Source of the DNA: Eubacterium sp.
GTDB taxonomy: Bacteria; Bacillota; Clostridia; Lachnospirales; Lachnospiraceae
NCBI GenBank assembly: GCA_017539165.1
Contig: JAFYHN010000041.1
Coordinates: 1 to 40,618 of the forward strand
Length of the DNA stretch: 40,618 bases
Direction of reading: 5' to 3'
Shown: positions 26,474-33,782 of the stretch, piece after piece
Layout of the letters: each line of letters opens with the position of its first letter
Numbering within the stretch: the first letter of the stretch is position 1
Program-made: the position numbers and the translations under genes
The notes under the pieces: model-generated
Told to the model about the DNA's origin: nothing
Database searches by the model: none
The model's input: only the letters and a program-made list of their open reading frames with translations

Positions 26474-27234
26474 TATTCGCTTTTACTCCCGATCATCAGA
26501 AATGAATTCGCAAACTGCTCATACATTCCGTCTTCTATCAGAGAATCGATAGTTCTGTTTTCATTGAACACAACGTATTTTCCTTCTACATAGTTTGGAT
26601 ATACGTCTCTTATATCGCCTGCCTTTGGAAGTCTCTGTTCAGAGTAGATTTCCATAGGAAGGATGTAATTCGGCACTGGATAATAAACTCTGAAGTCTTT
26701 ATCTGCACCGGAATATTTTATTGCACTAACAAGACTGCTTCTCGAGTACTTTTCCTGATCTATATCCTGTGACCATCTGGATGTTCCGTATTTATTATCA
26801 CACGCAACTATTATCGTTCCGCCAGGTTTCAGGAAACCGATAGCTTTCTTTATCAGATCAAACGATGGACTTCCGATGACTGTCACATAATCAAATCCTC
26901 CCGGATATTTCTCAGACAGTTCGCATAGACCGGATGTTAGGATCGTAAGGTTCGGATTCTTTCCAAATCTTTCCTTCAATACTTCAGCCTTCTGCTCATC
27001 CTCTTCGTATGAAACCACCTTAGAAACCCGCTCAAGAAAAAGTCCCGTAAGGGCACCGCATTCAGCTCCTATTTCAAGTAGAGTAGCGTCCTTATGGAAT
27101 TCATACCAGTCCAGAAGATTTCTTCGAATGTTGGAGAGGTTGTATATATACTCCCACTCACTATTTTCGGTGAGAAATTCTTCGAAATCGTTTTCAGTTT
27201 TTACGAGGTTGAGAAGGTTGTCGTAATGGTCCAT
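26473..27234 (-). CDS. SAM-dependent methyltransferase coupled to the large glycosyltransferase
   Basis: I start this protein at the ATG at 27234 (253 residues), preceded by AAAGGAA at normal spacing. The longer frame to 27285 would translate part of an intergenic repeat. The class I Rossmann fold is seen in LLEIGAECGALTGLFLE (motif I), VVSYEEDEQKAEVL (acidic motif II), FDYVTVIGSP and FLKPGGTIIVACDNKYG. DNKYG resembles the ENRFG-type motif of methyltransferases found next to polysaccharide glycosyltransferases. YPVPNYILPMEIYSEQRLP is a second conserved-looking stretch. It is translationally coupled to the kinase-like glycosyltransferase. A glycan sugar or terminal phosphate is a plausible target, which is inference. 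Confidence 0.87.
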   Translation of the reverse strand: MDHYDNLLNLVKTENDFEEFLTENSEWEYIYNLSNIRRNLLDWYEFHKDATLLEIGAECGALTGLFLERVSKVVSYEEDEQKAEVLKERFGKNPNLTILTSGLCELSEKYPGGFDYVTVIGSPSFDLIKKAIGFLKPGGTIIVACDNKYGTSRWSQDIDQEKYSRSSLVSAIKYSGADKDFRVYYPVPNYILPMEIYSEQRLPKAGDIRDVYPNYVEGKYVVFNENRTIDSLIEDGMYEQFANSFLMIGSKSE

Positions 27235-27260
27235 TATAGATTCCTTTTTTGATTGTGTAT

Positions 27261-27369
27261 GTTCACAAGGTACCTGCACATTCATTCGGTGAGTACGCTT
27301 TCGCCCTTTGCCTGTGCTAAGCTAGCTTGTTCCAGTATAGCTGTTCACAAGGTACCTGCACATTCATTC
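27261..27369. repeat. Pair of 27-bp direct repeats
   Basis: The plus strand reads GTTCACAAGGTACCTGCACA followed by TTCATTC at 27261-27287, and exactly the same 27 bp at 27343-27369. The flanks then diverge slightly (GGTGAGTACG versus TGCGAGTACG). The spacing is 82 bp. The first 12 bp recur inverted at the end of wzt. Confidence 0.9.
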
Positions 27370-27528
27370 TGCGAGTACGCCCCTTCGGGGCTCTACTGCT
27401 TGCTTCGCAAGCACTCGCATCATGTAGGTGCAGGCGAGCTCGTTCCACTCGCCCCGTGCCCGGTCAAGCTCTCACCTCACTATGCAAGCATGTTCGGTGA
27501 GGTCTTAACCGCTCACTACCTTGTGAAC
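27343..27528. repeat. Nested palindromic element with 12-bp terminal inverted repeats
   Basis: GTTCACAAGGTA (27343-27354) and TACCTTGTGAAC (27517-27528) are perfect inverted repeats, the right one inside the last codons of wzt. Within lie CCTGCAC/GTGCAGG, then a junction closed by GCGAGT (27371-27376) and ACTCGC (27413-27418). The junction holds two perfect hairpins, GCCCC-TTC-GGGGC and GCTTGC-TTC-GCAAGC. GGCGAG/CTCGCC and CCTCAC/GTGAGG hairpins follow. It is much more GC-rich than its surroundings and has no open frame. It resembles REP/MITE-type elements. No copy elsewhere in the window was seen. Confidence 0.8.
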
Positions 27529-28944
27529 GGTTACCTTTGAATTCATGTCATAAAACCCTACAGTATTCTTGTTTGATACTACTGTTATATTTACTACGTC
27601 GTATAGTCTGTCATGGGCTACGAGTTCTCCATCGACGAAGCTTGTACAGCTCATGGATAGCAGGTATTCTCCACCCTGGAGGTTCATCTCCTGTTCGAAC
27701 TCTGCCACGTATTCTTCGCCTGCATGAGCTTTTCCTATGCTGGCTTTTTCATACATGGTATTGGTACCAGTTATGTCCTGTCCTTTAAGGGTTTTAAAGG
27801 TGTATGTAAATATCGGATCATCGATATCTTCGTTAAACTTAACTTTTGACATCAGTTTAAATCTATCACCCTTGATAAGTGTCGATGTCAGATTACCGAA
27901 CTCATCTACTATCGCAAAGTCAACAAGCTTAGCCTTCATATCTCCATACTCATCGAGGTTAGGATTTATGTCAAAATGAGACTTCCATGTTTCATCCTTT
28001 GGAAAGTTATTTATCAGTTCCGTTGTATCTATGCTTGCAGAAGTCTTTTCCTTACTTCTATCTTTTTCAACTGTTGTTTTATTAAGTTCAGATTTTTTAT
28101 CTGAAAATTTCTTATTCTGTTTTTTCTTACCTTTTCCAGACGCTGCGAGCTGTTCTTTCTCTCGCTCTTTCTCTTCAATCTCTTCGATGGTCATTCCGGT
28201 CATAAGCTTCTTGTACTTGTTGATAATATCAATCGGAGTACCTTCACCAACCTTCGTACCATGGTCAAGTAGAATAGCTTTATCACAGTATTTCTCTATA
28301 CTTGATAGGTCATGGCTAACGAAAAGAATTGTCTTTCCATTCGCCTTGAAATCTTCGAATTTCTTAAAACATTTAGCCTGGAAGAAAACGTCTCCTACAG
28401 AGAGTGCCTCATCGACTATGAGTATCTCAGGATCAATATTGATTGCCACTGCAAATGCCAATCTGACAAACATACCTGAAGAATAAGTCTTAACAGGCTG
28501 ATGCACAAAATCTCCGATATCGGCAAATGCCAAAATATCATCCATTTTTTCATCTATCTCTTCCCTGCTGAATCCTATCATAGAACCATTAAGGTATACA
28601 TTTTCAATACCGGTATACTCCGGATTAAAACCAGCTCCCAGCTCAAGAAGTGCTGAGATTCTTCCGTTGATATTTACTTCTCCGGCACTAGGATTCAGAA
28701 CTCCTGTGATGATCTTAAGGATTGTCGACTTACCGGCACCATTCGTTCCAATGATTCCGACACATTCCCCCTTCTTCACATCAAATGAAACATTTCGAAG
28801 CGCAAAATGCTCTTTATGTTTTTTCTGTTTCTTACCACCCAGAGCTTCCCAAAAACGGTCCTTTGGATTGTCATACAGTTTATAAAGTTTTGAGACGTCA
28901 TTTATCTTAATTGCTATTTCGTCTGTCATTTTTTTCTCTTTCAT
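27505..28944 (-). CDS. Wzt-type ABC exporter ATPase with C-terminal glycan-binding domain
   Basis: The 479-residue protein has an N-terminal ABC ATPase: Walker A GTNGAGKST near residues 66-74, signature VKTYSSGMFVRLAFA, and Walker B ILIVDEALSVGDVFF with the H-loop VSHDLSSIEK. A lysine-rich linker (about 255-310) leads to a C-terminal beta domain (about 335-479; VDFAIVDEFGNLTSTLIKGD and FTYTFKTLKGQDITGTNT), the Wzt_C fold. In E. coli O9a-type systems this domain binds the modified non-reducing end of the exported glycan. With the permease at 28988 it should export an undecaprenyl-linked polymer. The second ATG (28929) is a possible alternative start. The last residues, VTVHKVVSG, overlap the palindromic repeat. 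Confidence 0.93.
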   Translation of the reverse strand: MKEKKMTDEIAIKINDVSKLYKLYDNPKDRFWEALGGKKQKKHKEHFALRNVSFDVKKGECVGIIGTNGAGKSTILKIITGVLNPSAGEVNINGRISALLELGAGFNPEYTGIENVYLNGSMIGFSREEIDEKMDDILAFADIGDFVHQPVKTYSSGMFVRLAFAVAINIDPEILIVDEALSVGDVFFQAKCFKKFEDFKANGKTILFVSHDLSSIEKYCDKAILLDHGTKVGEGTPIDIINKYKKLMTGMTIEEIEEKEREKEQLAASGKGKKKQNKKFSDKKSELNKTTVEKDRSKEKTSASIDTTELINNFPKDETWKSHFDINPNLDEYGDMKAKLVDFAIVDEFGNLTSTLIKGDRFKLMSKVKFNEDIDDPIFTYTFKTLKGQDITGTNTMYEKASIGKAHAGEEYVAEFEQEMNLQGGEYLLSMSCTSFVDGELVAHDRLYDVVNITVVSNKNTVGFYDMNSKVTVHKVVSG

Positions 28945-28987
28945 TTAAAAACCGACATTTTTGATTTCATTTATATGCCAGCCATAT

Positions 28988-30448
28988 TTATAATACATCT
29001 GCAAAATGTATCTTTAATCTTCTGAATATCTTAACGCCCAATCCAAAGATTAAAATAGTTATCATCCAGAAGTATATAGTCCAGAGCAGTGTTTCTCCCT
29101 GCCAAAATCCCCTTCTTAAAAGGAGACTGTCACGGAAACCACTCACTATATAATACATCGGATTCAGCTTGAATAACTTCATTGCCAATGGATTCAGTAC
29201 TTCTTCTGCCCGCCACATAATAGGTGTAAGCCAGACACCAATCTGAATCACGAATATATTAATGAATTGTCCCAGATCCTTAAAGAATACAACCAATGCT
29301 GATGTAAGGTAGGTTAAACCTAGCACAAAGACCATATCACAAAAAATGTAATAGATGATCTGAAGCGAATACATACTTGGAGTATAACCCATACATGTAC
29401 TCAAAATTATGGCAAATACCGTAAAGAAGAAATGTACAAAAAGCGCTGATGTAACCTTCACAAACGGAAGGATATCTATATTGAATACCACCTTCTTAAC
29501 GAGGTAGTTATACTCTACAAGAGCATTAGTTCCACCACTGAGCGCATCAGAGAAGAAGAACCATGAAATGATTCCAACAACCAGATATGGTACAAAAAGT
29601 ACTTTTCCAGATTCTGGTGGCTGTTTAAATCCCACCGTAAAAACAAACCAATATACGAGAATCGTCACGATTGGCTGAATAAATGCCCAGGCAATTCCAA
29701 GATATGAACCTGCAAACTTCTGCTTGAAATCATTTTTAGCAAGATTCAGCGCAAGCTTTCTGTTCTGATAGATCTCCACAGGAATATCGATCAGTGAATT
29801 AAAATGAAGCACGATATAAAATGCTATCAGATCAAGTAATACACATAGAATTATTCTGAATATCAGAGTGTTAGTCTTATTAGCAGTGTAGTAACCATTT
29901 ATAAGCTCATCCTTATGAAACTGAACAAGTATATTTGGATCAGCGTCTTTTACCTCTACAACAAGATAATCTCCATTTTCATCTCCCGGAATAATATCTC
30001 TTGAAGCGATCGATACACAATTCTCTTCTTTCTGAAGCTGCTGAAGATCAATACTATACTTAAGATTATTCATCTCAAAGTACATATCATAGACAACTGT
30101 TCTTCCTGTTTTCTCTCCAAAGTCGAATCTGAGATTCTCATAATCTGCCGGAAAACTGAAGACAAGTTTTTTTCGAACCCCTACTTCATTGGCTTCATCT
30201 TTTGATCCCTTGCTGCTCCATCCATTGTATTTGACATCGCTATGAGTTCCCTCTCCAAAGTTTTCACCTGGATGTGAGTAGTAAATCTGATAAGTGTCAT
30301 TTTTATCACTTGCAAGTTCTACAACGAAGGAGATTCCTTTTACATCGATATCCGACCAATCGATCTTCCAGAATATTATTACGTTTATTAATGCCACGAA
30401 CAGAATAAAGACTATCCGCAGTGCTTTTCTTTTATCCATTTTATTCAT
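28988..30448 (-). CDS. Wzm-type ABC exporter permease with an N-terminal extracytoplasmic domain
   Basis: The 486-residue protein is almost twice the usual Wzm length (about 260). Residues about 220-486 are the ABC-2 permease: NRKLALNLAKNDFKQKFAGSYLGIAWAFIQP (amphipathic interface helix and first membrane helix), then SWFFFSDALSGGTNALVEYNYLVKKVVFN and a six-helix core ending KIHFADVL. Residues 1-about 215 add one helix (about 10-27), an outward domain of about 150 residues (YQIYYSHPGENFGEGTHS, VVYDMYFEMNNLKYSIDL), and a second helix (RIILCVLLDLIAFYIVLHF). The partner ATPase follows after 43 bp. The extra domain may touch the emerging chain or another wall protein; this is inference. No strong ribosome site precedes the ATG. 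Confidence 0.9.
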   Translation of the reverse strand: MNKMDKRKALRIVFILFVALINVIIFWKIDWSDIDVKGISFVVELASDKNDTYQIYYSHPGENFGEGTHSDVKYNGWSSKGSKDEANEVGVRKKLVFSFPADYENLRFDFGEKTGRTVVYDMYFEMNNLKYSIDLQQLQKEENCVSIASRDIIPGDENGDYLVVEVKDADPNILVQFHKDELINGYYTANKTNTLIFRIILCVLLDLIAFYIVLHFNSLIDIPVEIYQNRKLALNLAKNDFKQKFAGSYLGIAWAFIQPIVTILVYWFVFTVGFKQPPESGKVLFVPYLVVGIISWFFFSDALSGGTNALVEYNYLVKKVVFNIDILPFVKVTSALFVHFFFTVFAIILSTCMGYTPSMYSLQIIYYIFCDMVFVLGLTYLTSALVVFFKDLGQFINIFVIQIGVWLTPIMWRAEEVLNPLAMKLFKLNPMYYIVSGFRDSLLLRRGFWQGETLLWTIYFWMITILIFGLGVKIFRRLKIHFADVL

Positions 30449-30480
30449 CCATTATCGTATTATCGTGTTGCGAATACGGA

Positions 30481-31071
30481 TTAGTTTAATCCTCTCTCCT
30501 CTTTGTATGCTGCGATTCCGCCCCATACTTTATCTTTATCAGAAAGTGTAAGATCTGCTTCTGTCATTCCTTCAGGCATAGGCCATTCAACTCCGATTTC
30601 AGGATCTGACCAAAGAAGTCCCCCCTCATCGTTTGGATGATAAAAGTCTGTACATTTATAGCAGAACTCGGCATAATCAGAAAGTACGATAAATCCGTGT
30701 GCAAAGTTCTTAGGTATCATAAACTGTTTCTTGTTCTCTGCCGAAAGTCTTACTCCATACCACTTTCCAAATGTCTTGCTGTCAGGTCTGAGGTCAACTG
30801 CTACGTCAAATACCTCTCCATTTACTACACGAACAAGCTTATCCTGAGGGAATTCCTTCTGGAAATGAAGTCCTCTGAGAACACCCTTCTTTGAAGCACT
30901 CTGATTATCCTGAACGAATACATAATCCATTCCAGCTTCCTTCATATCATTCTCATTATATGTCTCCATAAAATATCCACGGTCATCACCAAACACTGTA
31001 GGTGTAATAACCTTAAGTCCTTCTATCTCAACTCCATCTACCATACATGATTCAACATTGATCTTTCCCAT
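30481..31071 (-). CDS. rfbC: RfbC-like dTDP-4-dehydrorhamnose 3,5-epimerase family protein
   Basis: The 196-residue cupin protein has the RfbC pattern: GVLRGLHFQKE (active-site histidine), VVNGEVFDVAVDLRPDSKTFGKW, FMIPKNFAHGFIVLSDYAEFCYKCTDFYHP, and LLWSDPEIGVEWP near the end. It epimerises C3 and C5 of a 4-keto-6-deoxy nucleotide sugar. rfbA, rfbB and rfbD are not in the window, while CDP-sugar genes are close by. It could therefore serve dTDP-L-rhamnose with partners elsewhere, or act as the CDP-sugar 5-epimerase of an ascarylose-like route. AAGGAGA precedes the ATG at good spacing. Confidence 0.88.
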   Translation of the reverse strand: MGKINVESCMVDGVEIEGLKVITPTVFGDDRGYFMETYNENDMKEAGMDYVFVQDNQSASKKGVLRGLHFQKEFPQDKLVRVVNGEVFDVAVDLRPDSKTFGKWYGVRLSAENKKQFMIPKNFAHGFIVLSDYAEFCYKCTDFYHPNDEGGLLWSDPEIGVEWPMPEGMTEADLTLSDKDKVWGGIAAYKEERGLN

Positions 31072-31118
31072 TATATGTCTCCTTATTCAAATTCCTTATC
31101 TATTATTTATTTAACCTA

Positions 31119-32780
31119 TTAGTGAGGTTTTTCGTCTTCTTCTACTTCATAAGGTGTAACACTCAGTCCACCATCATTCTTTGCTGTTGCAGGATCAACT
31201 CCTATCTTACGACAAGCCTCATCATAGTAATCTTTTCTTACCCATATCTGACCAGCAGTCGGCAGATACTTATAATTCTCGATTATATATGTGTAAGCTT
31301 CCGGAGCATACTCACTCATTTTGTTATCCCAAGATTCGTATCCCAGCTGGAAAATAACAACTCTAGGAGCTTCCTTCTGAATCAGTTCGAAATCATCGTC
31401 TCCCATACCTTCCCACATCCATGGGCAATTGACTGAAGCTCCTACTGTAACTCGCTTCGAAGCCCAAGGGAGAGCATTACACATATTTGTCTGCCATATA
31501 GCCTCATCTTCATCAGTGAGCTTCTGGATAATATCCGTATCACTTTGATAATGGTTGTATTCTGTATTGACCAAGAACGTAAAAATGTTATTCAGGTTGT
31601 ATATGTAATTCACAAATACAATCAAAACTGTTGTAGCCAGGAAAGCTTTTCTCAAAATGTGTGCTTTCTCGAAACTTTCTTTTCCACCATACGCATATTC
31701 AATCCAGGTATAAGTCGCAAAAAGTGCGATGAGCGCCTCGAACACTTTTCCATGATAATTAAAATATCCTCTTAGTCCACAGCTAAGTGTAAACATGAAA
31801 AATGTAACACCAGCTATAACACCATGCTTCTTCGCCATCTTATATGGGAAGTACGCACATCCACTAAACAGGATTATCCATCTCATAAGAGACGTAGCGC
31901 CTATCTTTGTAAGTCTGATGCTCAATATCTCACTCGCAAATGAAGTCAGCGGCATGAGGAATGTTCCCGCTGTACCTCCGCCGATTCCTCCATTATACTT
32001 TGGATAATACAATCTATTGATAAGATAGGCTTCAAGATAAAACTTACTGAATGAACCTGTGGCCAGTGCATAAATCAAATATATTATCCATGGAGCAGCC
32101 CCTATTGCAAACAGTCTGCCATATCTCTTGATCATCATCTGCCACCATTCTTTTGCAGGCTGTTTACTTTCTACCCTCCACTTAATCTCAGTGAGAAGGA
32201 CTCCTAATCCCATAAAGAACAGTGCGAATATAGAGATAAAGCTCGAACCAAATGTGAACAATACTCCCGCACACATCAGTAAACAACCCTTAAGATCTAT
32301 ATCCCTCTTATTTAAGAATCTCAAAAACTCAAACGCAAAAATCTCTACACCTATTATTGTCAGGTTTTCTGAAAGAATCTGTGTTGAAAAATCCTGCATC
32401 TGCATGAGTGTAAGATATACCAGTGGATGAAGTACAAGTATCCACTTATTAACATATTTTCTGTGTCGGAACACAAATCCCGTCCAGAACCCCGAAAAAA
32501 GAATATAATAATATATTCTCTGCAGATAAGCTTCATGAGCCCCCAAAACATAGAATATTGCACTGAAAAAATAAGTAAAAGGCATATGCTGAGATGGAAT
32601 ATCTTTGTATAGGACCTTTCCTTTTACCATCTCAAATGCAACATTATATATATCCAGTTCATCTGGATCAAACCATACATCATATACGTACTTCATCTGA
32701 AGTATCATATAGAAAAGAAAAATAAGCACCCCATATATGATTAGTTTGTTATTAGGCCTTTTTAGCTTTATCTTATCCAT
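31119..32780 (-). CDS. Membrane GT-C glycosyltransferase (GT39/PMT-like)
   Basis: The 553-residue protein has about ten membrane segments. Its first outward loop, VWFDPDELDIYNVAFEMVKGKVLYKDIPSQHMP, contains the D-x-D/E pattern used by lipid-phosphate-sugar-dependent GT-C enzymes, and the YKD-P-Q/H-P segment is common in this class. The C-terminus (about 420-553) is a soluble outward domain with WQTNMCNALPWASKRV and QIWVRKDYYDEACRK. It would take a sugar from undecaprenyl phosphate outside the membrane. Its ATG overlaps the stop of the GtrB-like GT2 by one base (TAATG), which fits a synthase/transferase pair. The acceptor is unknown. Confidence 0.8.
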   Translation of the reverse strand: MDKIKLKRPNNKLIIYGVLIFLFYMILQMKYVYDVWFDPDELDIYNVAFEMVKGKVLYKDIPSQHMPFTYFFSAIFYVLGAHEAYLQRIYYYILFSGFWTGFVFRHRKYVNKWILVLHPLVYLTLMQMQDFSTQILSENLTIIGVEIFAFEFLRFLNKRDIDLKGCLLMCAGVLFTFGSSFISIFALFFMGLGVLLTEIKWRVESKQPAKEWWQMMIKRYGRLFAIGAAPWIIYLIYALATGSFSKFYLEAYLINRLYYPKYNGGIGGGTAGTFLMPLTSFASEILSIRLTKIGATSLMRWIILFSGCAYFPYKMAKKHGVIAGVTFFMFTLSCGLRGYFNYHGKVFEALIALFATYTWIEYAYGGKESFEKAHILRKAFLATTVLIVFVNYIYNLNNIFTFLVNTEYNHYQSDTDIIQKLTDEDEAIWQTNMCNALPWASKRVTVGASVNCPWMWEGMGDDDFELIQKEAPRVVIFQLGYESWDNKMSEYAPEAYTYIIENYKYLPTAGQIWVRKDYYDEACRKIGVDPATAKNDGGLSVTPYEVEEDEKPH

Positions 32781-33736
32781 TACTCTTCCGTCTTTTCCTC
32801 AAAATTTATTCTTTCTTCCTCTACAACAAGCGGTCTGTTCATAATACGCTTGTTCATACTCATCATATACTCACCCATGAAACCTATGGAGAATATCTGT
32901 ACAGCGCCGATAAATGAAATGAGTATGATAAGTGGTGCCATACCAGCTTCAAATCCATCCCAGTTGAGAAGCTTCATGACCAGATATACCAAACCAACCA
33001 GCATACTTCCCATAGCAATAAATGCACCAATAAATGTACACAGTCTCAGTCCTATCTTGGTATATGATGTTATAGACAGCATCGCTGCATCATATAACGT
33101 GTAGAAATTGTTATGAGTCTTTCCGGCACGTCTCTGCGGCTGCTCATACTCAATCTCTTTTCTCTTGAATCCAAGTTCTGCCACAATTCCTCGAAGGAAA
33201 GGTGTCGGATCATTCAGATTTCTGAGAACTTCAATAAACTCTCTGTCATAGAGTCCGGAACCGGTAAAGTGCTGAATCTGCTCTACATCTGAGAACTTCT
33301 TTACAAACTTGTAGTACATAGATCTTGCCCAATACATCAGTTTGTTCTCTTTGCTGGAAGTCTTGATTCCGATTACAATCTTATAACCGTCTTCCCATTC
33401 CTTCAGATACTGCGGAATAAGTTCAAGCGGATCCTGAAAATCACAAACCATAGATATTACACAATCACCCGTAACCTGAAGTATTCCATGATAAGGCGAA
33501 TTAAACTGCCCAAAATTCTTGGCGTTAAAGATTGCTTTAACATTTTTATTTCTCTTACAAATCTCTCTCAGAAGAGGTCTGGTATTATCCGATGAATCAT
33601 TATCTATAAACAATAGTTCATAATCATACTGCGGAAGACTTTTCTCAAAAAGCTCCTGAATAGCATTACTCATCGGAACAACATTTTCTTCTTCGTTGTA
33701 GCATGGAATAAGCACGCTGACTTTCTTTTTTGACAT
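32780..33736 (-). CDS. GtrB-like polyprenyl-phosphate glycosyltransferase (GT2)
   Basis: The 318-residue protein has a GT-A domain (KVSVLIPCYNEEENVVP, FIDNDSSDNT, the catalytic-site segment VISMVCDFQDP, and the QHFTGSGLYDREF acceptor region) followed by two membrane helices (about 232-255 and 270-295) and a short tail, the layout of GtrB, DPM1 and ArnC. Such enzymes move a sugar from a nucleotide donor to undecaprenyl phosphate on the inner face. It is coupled by stop/start overlap to the GT-C protein downstream. A ribosome site of GAGG about 10 nt upstream supports the ATG at 33736. The donor sugar is unknown. Confidence 0.9.
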   Translation of the reverse strand: MSKKKVSVLIPCYNEEENVVPMSNAIQELFEKSLPQYDYELLFIDNDSSDNTRPLLREICKRNKNVKAIFNAKNFGQFNSPYHGILQVTGDCVISMVCDFQDPLELIPQYLKEWEDGYKIVIGIKTSSKENKLMYWARSMYYKFVKKFSDVEQIQHFTGSGLYDREFIEVLRNLNDPTPFLRGIVAELGFKRKEIEYEQPQRRAGKTHNNFYTLYDAAMLSITSYTKIGLRLCTFIGAFIAMGSMLVGLVYLVMKLLNWDGFEAGMAPLIILISFIGAVQIFSIGFMGEYMMSMNKRIMNRPLVVEEERINFEEKTEE

Positions 33737-33782
33737 ACTCCTCTTACCTCATTTACCGGTATTTTCCTTTTTAAATCATCTG

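Noticed and set aside
27234-27285. N-terminal extension of the methyltransferase (MNVQVPCEHTQ)
   Set aside because: The extension translates the 27-bp direct repeat; the ATG at 27234 has a proper ribosome site and starts the protein sensibly.
27371-27418. Hairpin-rich stretch considered as a CRISPR array or a tRNA
   Set aside because: There are no regularly spaced repeats with unique spacers, and no cloverleaf with anticodon, TPsiC or CCA features; the pairing is that of a palindromic repeat.
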